From NCBI RefSeq assembly GCF_001423085.1, contig NZ_LMNU01000049.1, forward strand, positions 110,277 through 144,847: a stretch of DNA of 34,571 nt. The letters are read 5' to 3'. This document shows, piece after piece, positions 6,768-16,314 of the stretch. A program made the translations under genes and the position numbers. The stretch comes from Methylobacterium sp. Leaf125 (GTDB taxonomy: Bacteria > Pseudomonadota > Alphaproteobacteria > Rhizobiales > Beijerinckiaceae). Position 1 is the first letter of the stretch, and each line of letters starts with the position of its first letter. The notes beneath the pieces are model-generated. The model had not been told where the DNA came from. It did not search any database and saw nothing but the letters and a program-made list of their open reading frames with translations.

Positions 6768-8480
6768 TCAGAGGTCGAACAGGCTTCCCTGCCGGGCCGC
6801 GGGCGCGGGCATGTCCGGCGGCTGCGCCGTCCGGGCGGCCGTCGTCGGGGCGGTGTTTTTCGGGGCGGTCTTTTTCGGGGGTGTCCGCTTCCGCGCGGTC
6901 TCCGGGGGGGGCGTCGCCTCGCCGGTCGGGCTGGCCCCATCCGCCGGGGCGTCGCGCGGCGCGACCTCGACGAAACCGTCCGTGAATTCCAGGGTCATGT
7001 GCGGCGCGACCTGGGCCGCGGCGCGGATCGCCCGCCCGTCGGCATCCCGGACCAGGGCGTAGCCGCGGGCCAGCACGGCGCGGTAGCTCAGGGACCCGAG
7101 CAGGCCGGAGAGCCCGGCGAGCCGGTCGGCGCGGCGCTCCGTCAGACGGACGCCGGCCCGGACCAGCCGCGTCTGCAGGGCGTCGAGGCGATCGCGGCTG
7201 CGCACCTGCTCCGCCCGTGCGCGGCTCACCGTCCCCTCCCGGGCGATCACGAGGCGGCGGCCGAGATAGGTCAGCCCCTCCCCCTTGCGCGCCATGTCGT
7301 GGCGCAGGGCCGCGCCGGGACGGTCGCCGATGCGGGCGACCCGTCCGCGCGCCTGGGCCAGGGCCAGGGTCGGCGGATGTCCGGCGAAGCGCTCGACGAG
7401 GCGCGAGACGCGCAGCCGGAACACCCGGGCGTTGCCGGCCAGAGCCGGGCCGAGCCTCGCCTCGGCGAGGTCGAGGCGCTGGCGCTTGGCCGCCAGGAAG
7501 GCGTCGACGTCCGGCATCGCCCGCACCAGGGCGCGCAGGTCGCTGCGCTCCCGGTCGAGACGGCGCTGGACCGCCTCACGCTGGCGCCGTGCGAGATCGG
7601 ACACCTCGGCGACGAGGTCGGCCCGCACCGGAACGGCCATCTCGGCGGCCCCCGTGGGGGTCGGGGCTCGCCGGTCGGAGACGAAGTCGATCAGGGTGGT
7701 GTCGGTCTCATGGCCCACCGCGGAGATCAGCGAGATCGTCGAGTCCGCGGCCGCGCGTACCACGCATTCCTCGTTGAAGGCCCAGAGATCCTCGATGGAG
7801 CCGCCGCCGCGCGCCACGATGAGCACGTCGGGCCGCGCAATCGCGCCGCCGGGCGCCAGCGCATTGAAGCCCCGGATCGCCGCAGCGATCTCCTCGGCCG
7901 CCCCCTCCCCCTGGACCCGCACCGGCCAGACCAGGACGGGCCGGGCGAAGCGGTCCTCGAGCCGATGCAGGATGTCGCGGATGACGGCGCCGGTCGGCGA
8001 GGTCACCACGCCGACGACGCGGGGCAGGTACGGGATCGGCCGCTTGCGCTCGGCCGCGAACAGGCCCTCGGCGGCGAGCACGCGCTTGCGCTCTTCCAGC
8101 AGGGCCATCCAGGCCCCGATGCCGGCGGGCTCCAGGGTCTCGATGACGATCTGGTACGAGGATTTGCCCGGAAAGGTCGTGATCCGCCCGGTGGCGACCA
8201 CCTCGAGCCCTTCCTGAGGACGCTGGCGCAGGCGGTTGAAGGTGCCCTTCCAGACCACCGCATCGATCCGCGCGCTGCCGTCCTTGAGCGAGAAGTAGGC
8301 GTGACCGGAGCTGTGCTGGCCACGAAAGCCTGAAATCTCGCCCCGCAGGCGAACGTGGCCGAAGGCATCCTCCAGCGTCCGTTTCAGCGCGGAGGCGAGG
8401 TCTCCGACGGACCATTCCGGCACGTTGGAAACGGGCCCGGGTACGGCGGCGGCTTTGGCGGGTGGGGGAGGAACGGCCAT
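6768..8480 (-). CDS. xseA: Exodeoxyribonuclease VII large subunit
   Basis: A 570-residue catalytic subunit of exonuclease VII, which with XseB degrades single-stranded DNA to oligonucleotides. The N-terminal OB fold (about residues 20-120) contains VRLRGEISGFR and HAYFSLKDGSARIDAVVWKG. The catalytic domain follows with RVVGVVTSPTGAVIRDI, ARGGGSIEDLWAFN and AVGHETDTTLIDFVSD, all family hallmarks. A long charged coiled-coil-like region (about 270-420) corresponds to the XseB-binding helices. Beyond the core, from about residue 515, there is a low-complexity Pro/Thr/Lys/Ala tail ending in SLFDL. No xseB is seen nearby. Confidence 0.95.
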   Translation of the reverse strand: MAVPPPPAKAAAVPGPVSNVPEWSVGDLASALKRTLEDAFGHVRLRGEISGFRGQHSSGHAYFSLKDGSARIDAVVWKGTFNRLRQRPQEGLEVVATGRITTFPGKSSYQIVIETLEPAGIGAWMALLEERKRVLAAEGLFAAERKRPIPYLPRVVGVVTSPTGAVIRDILHRLEDRFARPVLVWPVRVQGEGAAEEIAAAIRGFNALAPGGAIARPDVLIVARGGGSIEDLWAFNEECVVRAAADSTISLISAVGHETDTTLIDFVSDRRAPTPTGAAEMAVPVRADLVAEVSDLARRQREAVQRRLDRERSDLRALVRAMPDVDAFLAAKRQRLDLAEARLGPALAGNARVFRLRVSRLVERFAGHPPTLALAQARGRVARIGDRPGAALRHDMARKGEGLTYLGRRLVIAREGTVSRARAEQVRSRDRLDALQTRLVRAGVRLTERRADRLAGLSGLLGSLSYRAVLARGYALVRDADGRAIRAAAQVAPHMTLEFTDGFVEVAPRDAPADGASPTGEATPPPETARKRTPPKKTAPKNTAPTTAARTAQPPDMPAPAARQGSLFDL

Positions 8481-8566
8481 GGCGGCGGACGCTAGGGCCA
8501 GCGTCGCACCAGGTAAAGGGATTGACCGTGCCGCCCCGGGTCACACCCGTCGCATCACATCAGGCA

Positions 8567-8704
8567 TCACATTAGGATGGAGAGGATGACCAGTGCAGAC
8601 GCCACGGGCACGGCGCAGATCGCGAGAGCCATGCGCCAGATCGGGAGATTGTGGAGGTTGCCGTTGTCGTTGCAGGCGCGAACAGGCACGCGGCCGTGCG
8701 TCAC
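8567..8704 (-). CDS. Possible small single-span membrane protein
   Basis: From a GTG at 8702-8704 this frame encodes 45 residues: a polar start with CNDNGNLHNLPIW, then a hydrophobic segment of about 20 residues running to the C-terminus (MALAICAVPVASALVILSIL). That is a plausible tail-anchored small protein between the divergent xseA and purD. No clear ribosome binding site is visible, the frame stays open upstream so the true start is uncertain, and I recognise no family. Confidence 0.3.
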   Translation of the reverse strand: MTHGRVPVRACNDNGNLHNLPIWRMALAICAVPVASALVILSILM

Positions 8705-8937
8705 GTAGTGGGAGAGGCTGACGCTCCGGAGGGGAGTCGGCGCCACCAAAAACGGAACGGATTTGCGACAGCCTGGCATAACCCTCACAACGTCGTCCGA
8801 AGTGGTTCGTTCCACGCGGAAAGTACGAGAACCCAAGAAAGCCGGACCCGGTTCGCCGACCGCTTCCCGTGCACAGCGCGCGTATCGGCTTCGAATCGGA
8901 CTTTTCAACGAGCGGCTTTTGGGGAACATCACCGCTC

Positions 8938-10221
8938 ATGAACATCCTCCTCATCGGTTCGGGCGGGCGCGAGCACGCCCTCGCCTACGCCATCGCCAAG
9001 AGTCCGCTCTGCACCCGCCTGTTCACCGCACCGGGCAATCCCGGCACGGCCGCCTTCGGCGAGAACCGCCCCGAGCTCGACGTGTCCGACCATGCCGCGG
9101 TACGGACCTTCTGTTCGGGCGAACGCATCGGGCTCGTGGTGGTCGGTCCCGAGGCGCCCTTGGTGGCGGGCCTGGTCGACGACCTGCAGGCCGCGGGCGT
9201 CCGGGTGTTCGGCCCGACGAAGGCCGCCGCCCAGCTTGAGGGCTCCAAGGGCTTCACCAAGGACCTGTGCGCCGCGGTCGGCATTCCCACCGCCGCCTTC
9301 GCTCGGTTCCAGGCCCTCGAACCCGCCCTGGCCTACTTGGCCGCGCAGGGGGCCCCCATCGTGGTGAAGGCCGATGGGCTCGCTGCCGGCAAGGGCGTGG
9401 TCGTGGCCGAGACCCACGAGCAGGCGGAGAACGCCGTGCGAGCTCTGTTCGAGGAGCCCGGCGCCGAGATCGTCATCGAGGAGTGCCTGTTCGGAGAGGA
9501 AGCGAGCTTCTTCGCCCTGTGCGACGGCACCCGCGCGGTCCCGGTAGGCACGGCCCAGGACCACAAGCGGGTCTTCGACGGCGACCGCGGCCCCAACACG
9601 GGCGGCATGGGCGCTTACTCTCCGGCGACCATCCTGACCCCGGCCCTGGAGCGCGCGGTGATGGAGACCATCATCGCCCCGACCCTCGACGGCATGCGTG
9701 CGCGGGGCATCCCCTTCACCGGCATCCTCTATGCCGGGCTGATGCTCACTGCCGACGGGCCGAAGCTCATCGAGTACAACACCCGCTTCGGCGACCCGGA
9801 GGCCCAGGTGCTGATGCCGCGCATCGCGTCCGACCTCGTGCCGGCCCTGCTGGCGGCCTGCGAGGGCGACGTGTCCGGGATCAGCCTAGAATTCGACGAG
9901 CGGCGCGCCGCGCTCACCGTGGTCATGGCGGCGGCCGGCTATCCTGGAGCGGTGCTGCGCGGTTCGGAGATCCGCGGCGTCGAGGCCGCGGGCGTGAGCG
10001 ACGAGGTTCTGGTGTTCCAGGCCGGCACCCGCGCCGAGGGCGGACGCCTGCTCGCCGACGGGGGCCGGGTGCTCGCCGTCACGGCCCTGGGCGAGAGCAT
10101 GATGGAGGCCCAGGCGCGCGCCTATGCGGCGGTGGCCCGGATCGACTGGCCGGAGGGTTTCTGCCGCCGCGATATCGGCCGCCGCGCCGTCGCCCGCGAG
10201 GTCGCGGGCGGCGGGATCTGA
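8938..10221 (+). CDS. purD: Phosphoribosylamine-glycine ligase (GAR synthetase)
   Basis: A 427-residue enzyme of de novo purine synthesis that joins phosphoribosylamine to glycine using ATP. The N-terminal domain starts MNILLIGSGGREHAL, the family signature. The ATP-grasp domain (about residues 100-330) has VVKADGLAAGKGV and IVIEECLFGEEASF. It is followed by the purine-family signature RFGDPEAQVLMPR near residue 290 and the C-terminal domain. The ATG at 8938-8940 matches the family start; 23 extra codons upstream are rejected. It ends 10 bases before the stop of the convergent rsgA, leaving no room for a separate terminator. It draws on PRPP supplied by Prs, although the genes are not co-transcribed. 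Confidence 0.97.
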   Translation: MNILLIGSGGREHALAYAIAKSPLCTRLFTAPGNPGTAAFGENRPELDVSDHAAVRTFCSGERIGLVVVGPEAPLVAGLVDDLQAAGVRVFGPTKAAAQLEGSKGFTKDLCAAVGIPTAAFARFQALEPALAYLAAQGAPIVVKADGLAAGKGVVVAETHEQAENAVRALFEEPGAEIVIEECLFGEEASFFALCDGTRAVPVGTAQDHKRVFDGDRGPNTGGMGAYSPATILTPALERAVMETIIAPTLDGMRARGIPFTGILYAGLMLTADGPKLIEYNTRFGDPEAQVLMPRIASDLVPALLAACEGDVSGISLEFDERRAALTVVMAAAGYPGAVLRGSEIRGVEAAGVSDEVLVFQAGTRAEGGRLLADGGRVLAVTALGESMMEAQARAYAAVARIDWPEGFCRRDIGRRAVAREVAGGGI

Positions 10222-10231
10222 CGCCAGACTG

Positions 10232-11230
10232 TCAGCGCCGCTTGTTGCCGCGGGGACCGGTGGGCACCACCGTGTTCCCCCGGTTCTCGGCCCGCAGGAT
10301 GCGCCAGCGCGCCACCCGCTCCGCGTCGAGTCGGCCCTCGGCGACGGCAGCCTGCACGGCGCAGCCCGGCTCGTGGGCATGGGTGCAGTCGCGGAAGCGG
10401 CACTCGGGGGCGAGTTCGGTGATCTCTGCGAACAGGGTGTCGATCCCCTCGGCCGCATCTCCGAGCTGAAGCGAGCGGATTCCGGGCGTGTCGATCACCC
10501 AGCCGCCGCCCGCGATGGCGTGGAGCGATCGGCTCGTCGTGGTGTGCCGGCCCTTCGCATCGTGCTCCCGGATGCCTCCCGTCGCCTGAGGCGCCGCGTG
10601 GCTTGGGCCCGCCAAGGTGTTCACCAGGGTCGACTTGCCGACCCCCGAGGAGCCGACCACCGCCACGGTGCGACCGGGGCCGCACCAGGGACCGAGCTGC
10701 GTCGCTGCCCCGGACTCCCTGGGATTCACCAATGTGACGGCGAGGTCGCGCTGCAGCGCCCCGGCCTCGCGCCGGTAGCGCTCCGCATCCACCGCCGCGT
10801 CCGCCTTGGTCAGGACGATGACCGGTTCGGCGCCGCCCTGGTTGGCTAAGGCAAGGTAGCGCTCCAGCCGCGTCAGATTGAAGTCCGCGTTGCAGGAGGT
10901 GACGATGAAGAGGGTGTCGACATTGGCCGCCGCGAGCTGCGGGGCGACGCTGCCTTCCCGCCGCCGCTCCAGAACGGTGCGGCGATCCAGGCGTCGGCGC
11001 AGCATCTGGGTCCCGGCCTCGACCAGGACCCAGTCGCCCACCGCGTAGTCGCCGGTGTTGGCGTGGACCGGCAGCATCAGCTTGACCGGTCCCGCCTCCG
11101 CGAGCGCACCCATGCGGGCGCGGTGCACGGTCGCGACGCGCTGGGGCACGAGGTCCGCCTCGTCGGGCCGGCACTGGTCCGCGAAGAAGGCGGACCAGCC
11201 GAGTTCGGCCAGGGTGTGGGCGACCGTCAC
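10232..11230 (-). CDS. rsgA: Ribosome small subunit-dependent GTPase A
   Basis: A 332-residue circularly permuted GTPase that acts in late 30S maturation. After an N-terminal OB fold (about 35-105), the motifs come in permuted order: G4 (TKAD, 141-144), G1 P-loop (GSSGVGKST, 193-201), then G3 (DTPG, 247-250). The C-terminal zinc-binding set is Cys277, Cys282, His284 and Cys290 in CRFRDCTHAHEPGC. The likely start is the GTG at 11228-11230, because MTVAHTLAELGW begins family-like sequence and no ATG lies between it and valS; no strong Shine-Dalgarno is seen. It starts about 40 bases after the valS stop and is probably co-transcribed with valS. Confidence 0.92.
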   Translation of the reverse strand: MTVAHTLAELGWSAFFADQCRPDEADLVPQRVATVHRARMGALAEAGPVKLMLPVHANTGDYAVGDWVLVEAGTQMLRRRLDRRTVLERRREGSVAPQLAAANVDTLFIVTSCNADFNLTRLERYLALANQGGAEPVIVLTKADAAVDAERYRREAGALQRDLAVTLVNPRESGAATQLGPWCGPGRTVAVVGSSGVGKSTLVNTLAGPSHAAPQATGGIREHDAKGRHTTTSRSLHAIAGGGWVIDTPGIRSLQLGDAAEGIDTLFAEITELAPECRFRDCTHAHEPGCAVQAAVAEGRLDAERVARWRILRAENRGNTVVPTGPRGNKRR

Positions 11231-11270
11231 GGCGTGCGACCCGGCCGCGTGCCGAAGGCTCGTGGCCCGC

Positions 11271-14003
11271 TCAAGCGGCGAGCCGCGCCAGCGCCTCCGT
11301 GATCTTCTCCAGGCGGGCGGCCTCTGCATCGCGACGCTCGCGCTGCTCGTCCACGACCTCGTCGGGGGCCCGTGCGAGGAAGTCGGCATTGCCCAGCTTG
11401 CCCTCGATCTTGGCGATCTCGGCACCGGCCTTCGCCGCTTCCTTCTTCAGGCGGGCGACCTCGGCGGCGAGGTCGACGATGCCCTCCAGCGGCAGGGCCG
11501 CCACCGAGCCGCGCACCAGGAGCTGCACCGAGTTCTTCGGCGCGGCCGCCTCGAAGCGGATCTCGGAGAGCCGCGCCAGCCGAACCAGGGTGTCGCCCCA
11601 GCGGGTCGCACGGGCCCGCAGGTCCGCATCGGCGCCGACCACCACGAGGGGGATCTGCGCGGCCGCCGGCACGCTGGTCTCCGAGCGGGCCGAGCGGATC
11701 TCCGAGACGAGGTCGACGAGCCAGCCGATCTCGGCCTCCGAGTCTGAATCGTTCAGAGCGGCGAGGTCCGGCCAGGGTGCCAGGGCGAGCAGGCCCCGTT
11801 CCGGTAGGCCCTCGCCCTTGATCGCCCAGAGTTCTTCCGTGAGGAACGGCATGAACGGGTGCAGGAGCTTGGCGATCTGGTCGATCAGGAAAGCCACGGT
11901 GGCCTGCGTCTCGGCCTTGGCGGCGGCCTCGACACCTTCCCCCTGGAGTACGGGCTTCGCCAGTTCCAGGTACCAGTCGCAGAAGATGTTCCAGACGAAG
12001 CGGTAAGCCGCCGCGGCCGCGTCGTTGAAGCGGTAAGCATCGAGCGCCGCCGTAACCTCGGCAACGGCCCGGGCGGCCTCGCCCAAGGCCCAGCGGTTCA
12101 GGGTCTCGCGGGCGCCCTCCGGCCGGTAGTCGGTCCGCAGGGTGCAGCCGTTCATCTCGGCGAAGCGCGAGGCGTTCCAGAGCTTCGTCGCGAAGTTACG
12201 GTAGCCCTCGACCCGGTTCACCGCGAGCTTGATGTCCCGTCCCTGGGCCGCCATGGCCGCGAGGGTGAAGCGCAGGGCATCGGCCCCGTACTGGTCGATG
12301 AGTCCGAGCGGATCGACGACGTTGCCCTTCGATTTCGACATCTTGGCGCCGGAGGCGTCGCGCACCAGCGTGTGCAGATAGACCGTCGAGAACGGGACCC
12401 GGTCGGTGACGTGGAGCCCCAGCATCATCATCCGGGCGACCCAGAAGAAGATGATGTCTTTGCCGGTCACCAGCGTGTCGGTCGGGTAGTAGCGCGCGAG
12501 TTCCGGGGTTTCCTCCGGCCAGCCCAGCGTCGAGAACGGCCACAGGGCGGAGGAGAACCAGGTGTCGAGGACGTCCTCGTCCCGGCTGAGGGCCACGGGC
12601 GCCCCGCGCTTCGCATCGGCCTGGCCCTGTGCCTCCGCCTCGCTCATCGCCACGTAGATGCCGCCCACCTCGTCGTACCAGACCGGGATCTGGTGGCCCC
12701 ACCAGAGCTGGCGCGAGATGCACCAGGGCTCGATGTTCTCAAGCCATTGGAAGAAGGTCCGCTCGTAATTCTCGGGCACGAAACGGGTTTTGCCATCGCG
12801 CACCGCCTGCAGGGCGCGCTCGGCCAAGGGCTTCACATTCACGTACCACTGGTCCGTGAGATAGGGTTCGATGACGACGTTCGAGCGGTCGCCGTGCGGA
12901 ACCGCGTGGGTGTTCGGCTCGGTGAGCCGTAGGCGCTCGCGCGCCTCCATCAGAGCGACGACGCGTCGGCGCGCCTCGAAACGGTCGAGGCCGTGCAGGG
13001 TCAGGGCCTCCGGCTCGGGGTCCGCGTCCGCCAGGAAAGCGGCGTTGCCGTCGAGACTTATGCGGGCTTCCGAATCCAGGATGTTGATTGGCGTGCAGCC
13101 GGCGCGCCGGCCCACCTCGAAGTCGTTGAAGTCGTGCGCGGGCGTGATCTTGACGGCGCCGGTGCCCTTCTCCGGATCGGAATAGCTGTCCGCGATGATC
13201 GGGATCAGGCGCCCGACCAAGGGCAGGCGCACGCGCTTGCCGACGAGGTGGGTGTAGCGCTCATCCTCGGGATGGACCGCGACCGCGGTGTCGCCCAGCA
13301 TGGTCTCGGGCCGGGTCGTGGCTACCGTGATGATCTCGCCGGTCTCGGCGCCGGCCGCGTCGACGACCGGGTAGTCGAAGTGCCAGAGATGGCCCTTCAC
13401 CTCGACCTGCAGGACTTCGAGGTCGGAGATCGCGGTCTGGAACTTCGGATCCCAATTCACCAGGCGCTTGTCGCGGTAGATCAGGCCCTGGGCGTGGAGG
13501 TCGACGAAGGTGCGGGTGACGGCACGGACCATCTGGTCGTCCGGCGCGCCCGAGACACCCATGGTGAAGCGCTCGCGCGACCAATCACAGGAAGCGCCCA
13601 GGCGCTTCAGCTGGTTGACGATCGCACCGCCCGATTCCGCCTTCCAGGCCCAGACTTTCTCGACGAACGCCGCGCGGCCGATCTCCCGCCGGCCCGGCTC
13701 CTTCGCCTCGGCGAGCCGACGCTCCACCACCATCTGGGTGGCGATGCCGGCATGGTCGGTCCCCGGCTGCCAGAGCGCGTCGCGGCCGCGCATGCGCTCG
13801 AAGCGGCAGAGGATGTCCTGCAGCGTGTTGTTGAGGGCGTGGCCCATGTGGAGGCTGCCGGTCACGTTCGGCGGCGGGATCACCATGGTGAAGGGTTTCG
13901 CCCCGGCCCGCTCGGGGCGCCCAGCCTTGAAGGCCTCGCCCGATTCCCAGGCGGCGGCGATGCGCGCCTCGACGGCGGCGGGATCGAAGGTCTTGTCCAT
14001 CAT
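11271..14003 (-). CDS. valS: Valine-tRNA ligase
   Basis: A 910-residue class I aminoacyl-tRNA synthetase that charges tRNA-Val and edits mischarged threonine. The HIGH motif is in PPPNVTGSLHMGHALNNTL near residue 45. The KMSKS motif is in GAKMSKSKGNVVDP. The CP1 editing domain and WWGHQIPVWYDE are present. The protein ends in the Arg/Lys/Glu-rich coiled-coil arm (about the last 65 residues, EVARLKKEAAKAG onward) typical of bacterial ValRS. Two adjacent ATG codons (14003 and 14000) are likely starts; an in-frame GTG 63 bases further up is possible but adds a sequence unlike the family. It lies downstream of popZ, as in many alphaproteobacteria. Confidence 0.96.
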   Translation of the reverse strand: MMDKTFDPAAVEARIAAAWESGEAFKAGRPERAGAKPFTMVIPPPNVTGSLHMGHALNNTLQDILCRFERMRGRDALWQPGTDHAGIATQMVVERRLAEAKEPGRREIGRAAFVEKVWAWKAESGGAIVNQLKRLGASCDWSRERFTMGVSGAPDDQMVRAVTRTFVDLHAQGLIYRDKRLVNWDPKFQTAISDLEVLQVEVKGHLWHFDYPVVDAAGAETGEIITVATTRPETMLGDTAVAVHPEDERYTHLVGKRVRLPLVGRLIPIIADSYSDPEKGTGAVKITPAHDFNDFEVGRRAGCTPINILDSEARISLDGNAAFLADADPEPEALTLHGLDRFEARRRVVALMEARERLRLTEPNTHAVPHGDRSNVVIEPYLTDQWYVNVKPLAERALQAVRDGKTRFVPENYERTFFQWLENIEPWCISRQLWWGHQIPVWYDEVGGIYVAMSEAEAQGQADAKRGAPVALSRDEDVLDTWFSSALWPFSTLGWPEETPELARYYPTDTLVTGKDIIFFWVARMMMLGLHVTDRVPFSTVYLHTLVRDASGAKMSKSKGNVVDPLGLIDQYGADALRFTLAAMAAQGRDIKLAVNRVEGYRNFATKLWNASRFAEMNGCTLRTDYRPEGARETLNRWALGEAARAVAEVTAALDAYRFNDAAAAAYRFVWNIFCDWYLELAKPVLQGEGVEAAAKAETQATVAFLIDQIAKLLHPFMPFLTEELWAIKGEGLPERGLLALAPWPDLAALNDSDSEAEIGWLVDLVSEIRSARSETSVPAAAQIPLVVVGADADLRARATRWGDTLVRLARLSEIRFEAAAPKNSVQLLVRGSVAALPLEGIVDLAAEVARLKKEAAKAGAEIAKIEGKLGNADFLARAPDEVVDEQRERRDAEAARLEKITEALARLAA

Positions 14004-14118
14004 GGGCGGGGTCGGGTCACTGATCGGGGAAAGCGGAGGTTGGTTCGCTTTCAACCCGTCGGGCACCCTGCGTCAACACGCGAGCCCCGCGATTCGGCCA
14101 TGCGATCGCGCTCAGGCC

Positions 14119-14730
14119 TCAACGGCCCCGGGCAACGCGCTCGATCTCGGCGCGAACCAGGCGCTCGACCATGCCGGGCAGGTTCTCGTCGAGCCAGCCC
14201 TTCAGCATGGGGCGGAGCATATCCTGCACGAGGTCTTCCAGGGTGCGGGCCTGGCTGCTCATGACCGTGTTCGAGAGCATGTGGAAGGCCTGGGCAACGC
14301 TCGCATCCGTGACGGCCGAGGTCAGGCGCTCGGTGGGCGTCGGCTCGGGCTCCGGCTCGCGCGATGCGGGCTGAGGGACCGGACGCGGCGGCTCGATGGG
14401 GGGCGCGGCACGGAGCGGCGGCAGCGGCTCCAAGTCCGGCTCATCATCGTCGAAGGAGATCGCATCGAAGTCGATCTGTCCGTCCTCGATCGGCTCTTTT
14501 CGGAACGCGATCTCGGGCTCGTCGAGGGGGATGGGCTTGCGGACGGGCTGGGCGACCTCGGCGAGGTCCAGCACATCGTCGTTCTCGGGCATCGGCGCGG
14601 GGGCCCGCGGCGGAACAACCTCGGCCTTGGCGATCTGATCGTCGGCGATGATGCGCCGGATCGACGCCAGGATCTCCTCCATGGAGGGTTCCTGCGCCTT
14701 GTCCGACACCTTGGGGCTCGCTGCACTCAT
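14119..14730 (-). CDS. popZ: Pole-organizing protein PopZ (DUF2497 family)
   Basis: A 203-residue protein with PopZ architecture. The N-terminal helix contains SMEEILASIRRIIADD (residues 16-31) and binds client proteins in Caulobacter. The middle (about 36-140) is disordered and Pro/Asp/Glu-rich. The C-terminal helices (about 145-203) include LVQDMLRPMLKGWLDENLPG and VERLVRAEIERVARG, the oligomerisation region. PopZ forms polar condensates that anchor the centromere and organise polar signalling proteins. The ATG at 14728-14730 is preferred because upstream residues are not family-like. It sits between the TolC homologue and valS. Confidence 0.92.
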   Translation of the reverse strand: MSAASPKVSDKAQEPSMEEILASIRRIIADDQIAKAEVVPPRAPAPMPENDDVLDLAEVAQPVRKPIPLDEPEIAFRKEPIEDGQIDFDAISFDDDEPDLEPLPPLRAAPPIEPPRPVPQPASREPEPEPTPTERLTSAVTDASVAQAFHMLSNTVMSSQARTLEDLVQDMLRPMLKGWLDENLPGMVERLVRAEIERVARGR

Positions 14731-14919
14731 CCGGACGATGCTCAGGATCTGGGGGAAACGGTTGCGACGTGCAGCGAGTATTTCACGCTCCCGCCCCGAC
14801 ACAAGCGCTGGCCGCTGCACGGCGCGGGATAAGCTCGCGCCGCCGTGAGCCTCCCGGGCGGGGCTGAGCCGTCCGGGACCGCGCAGCTCGCACTTCGGCG
14901 ACCGCGCGGCCGCCGAACC

Positions 14920-16314
14920 TCAGCGGCCGTCGGGCGTGCGGACGCCGTACCAGAGGTCCTTGACCTGATCGAAGTGTTCCTTCGGGCTGTAGACCGCCAC
15001 CGGCAGCGCCGTGAAGCGCACCGTCAGGCGGCCGATCGCCTGGACGACGCCGTAGGAGAAGATCACCCGGTTGCGCTGGGCGACGATCAGGTTGGTGCGG
15101 GCGTTCAGCAACTCCTGCTGCGCGTTCAGGACGTCGAGGGTGGTGCGCTGGCCCACGCGGGCTTCCTCGCGCACACCGTTCAGCGCCACCTCGTTGGCTT
15201 GCACCTGCGCCTGGGAGGCGATGACCTGTGCCTTGGAGGCCTCGAGCTGGCCCCAGGCCGTCACGATGGCCGAGCGGACCTGATCCCGTGTGTCCTCGGC
15301 ATCGAGCCGGCGCTGGCCGACCGTCTCCTTGGCCTGGCGGATCTGCGAATAGGTCTGGCCGCCCTCGTAGAGGGGGATCGTCAGGCGCCCGACGATCGAG
15401 GCGCTGACGGCGTTGTCGCCCGGGAACTGGCTGTCGAAGCGCTGCTGGACCGAGCCCTGCAGGCCGGCGGTCGGATACAATGCGCCTTCCAGAACCTTCA
15501 CCTGGGCCTCGGCCACATCGACGAGGTGCAGGGACGACAGAATCTGCGGGTGCTCCTTGAGGCCGATATTGACCGCGGCATCGAGGCTGCCCGGAACGTA
15601 GCGGTCGAGGGGCCGGCCCGGCGCGAGCTGGCGCGGTTCGACGCCGATGTAGCGGCGGTAGGTGCCGATGCTGGCGCGCAGGGTCGCCTCGGCGCCGCTG
15701 ACGTCGGAGCGGGCGCCGGCGAGGCGGGCCTCGGCCTGGGCGACGTCAGTGCGGGTCACCTCACCGACGTTGAAGCGGTCGCGGGTCTGGCGAAGCTGCT
15801 CCTCGAGCACCTCGACGTTGTTCCGGCGCAGCTCCAGGTTTGCCGTGTCGCTCAGGACCGACATGTAGGACTGGGCAGCGTTGAACAGCGTGTTCATCTC
15901 GGTGGCGCGCAGCGCCTCCCGGACACGAAGCACGTCGGATTCCGCCTGCCGGGTCTGGTTGTCGGTGCGAAAGCCGTTGAACAAGGTCTGGTTGACGGTG
16001 AGGCCCGCCCCACCGGGCCTCGTGACTTGGTTGAGGCGAACCCGCGAGACTTGGCCGTCCGTCTGCGTCAGGCCGATATCGGCATCGAGGCTGACGGTGG
16101 GCCGGTAACCCGATTTCGCCTGCGCTACGTTCTCGTCGGTGGCGCGCACGCTGGCGCGGCCGGAATTCAAAGTCGGATTGGCGGCATACGCCCGCGAGAG
16201 CGCGCTCTCCAGCGTCTCGGCGCCGGCCGGGCTTGCCAGGGCAACCGCCAATACGGCGAGGCCGGCAGGCCGAAGCCTCGTGCGCATCGCAGGTTTCGAA
16301 TCTCTCACGCTCAT
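14920..16314 (-). CDS. tolC: TolC family outer membrane efflux/secretion protein
   Basis: A 464-residue outer membrane factor, expected to form the trimeric exit duct for RND/ABC pumps or type I secretion. A signal peptide is visible (basic MRTRLRPAG, hydrophobic core, cleavage after SPAGA). The two OEP repeats follow, with long helical heptads, ANPTLNSGRASVRATDENV near the start, the beta-barrel segments GGAGLTVNQTLFNGFRT and VGRLTIPLYEGGQTYSQI, and the second-repeat RVGQRTTLDVLNAQQELL. The start at 16312-16314 has AAGGG about five bases upstream; an ATG nine codons later, at the signal peptide, is an alternative. No pump genes are adjacent, so the partner is unknown. Confidence 0.92.
   Translation of the reverse strand: MSVRDSKPAMRTRLRPAGLAVLAVALASPAGAETLESALSRAYAANPTLNSGRASVRATDENVAQAKSGYRPTVSLDADIGLTQTDGQVSRVRLNQVTRPGGAGLTVNQTLFNGFRTDNQTRQAESDVLRVREALRATEMNTLFNAAQSYMSVLSDTANLELRRNNVEVLEEQLRQTRDRFNVGEVTRTDVAQAEARLAGARSDVSGAEATLRASIGTYRRYIGVEPRQLAPGRPLDRYVPGSLDAAVNIGLKEHPQILSSLHLVDVAEAQVKVLEGALYPTAGLQGSVQQRFDSQFPGDNAVSASIVGRLTIPLYEGGQTYSQIRQAKETVGQRRLDAEDTRDQVRSAIVTAWGQLEASKAQVIASQAQVQANEVALNGVREEARVGQRTTLDVLNAQQELLNARTNLIVAQRNRVIFSYGVVQAIGRLTVRFTALPVAVYSPKEHFDQVKDLWYGVRTPDGR

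Noticed and set aside
13585..14840. Long plus-strand frames opposite valS and popZ
   Set aside because: They mirror the codon periodicity of the minus-strand genes and have no recognisable domains or ribosome binding sites.
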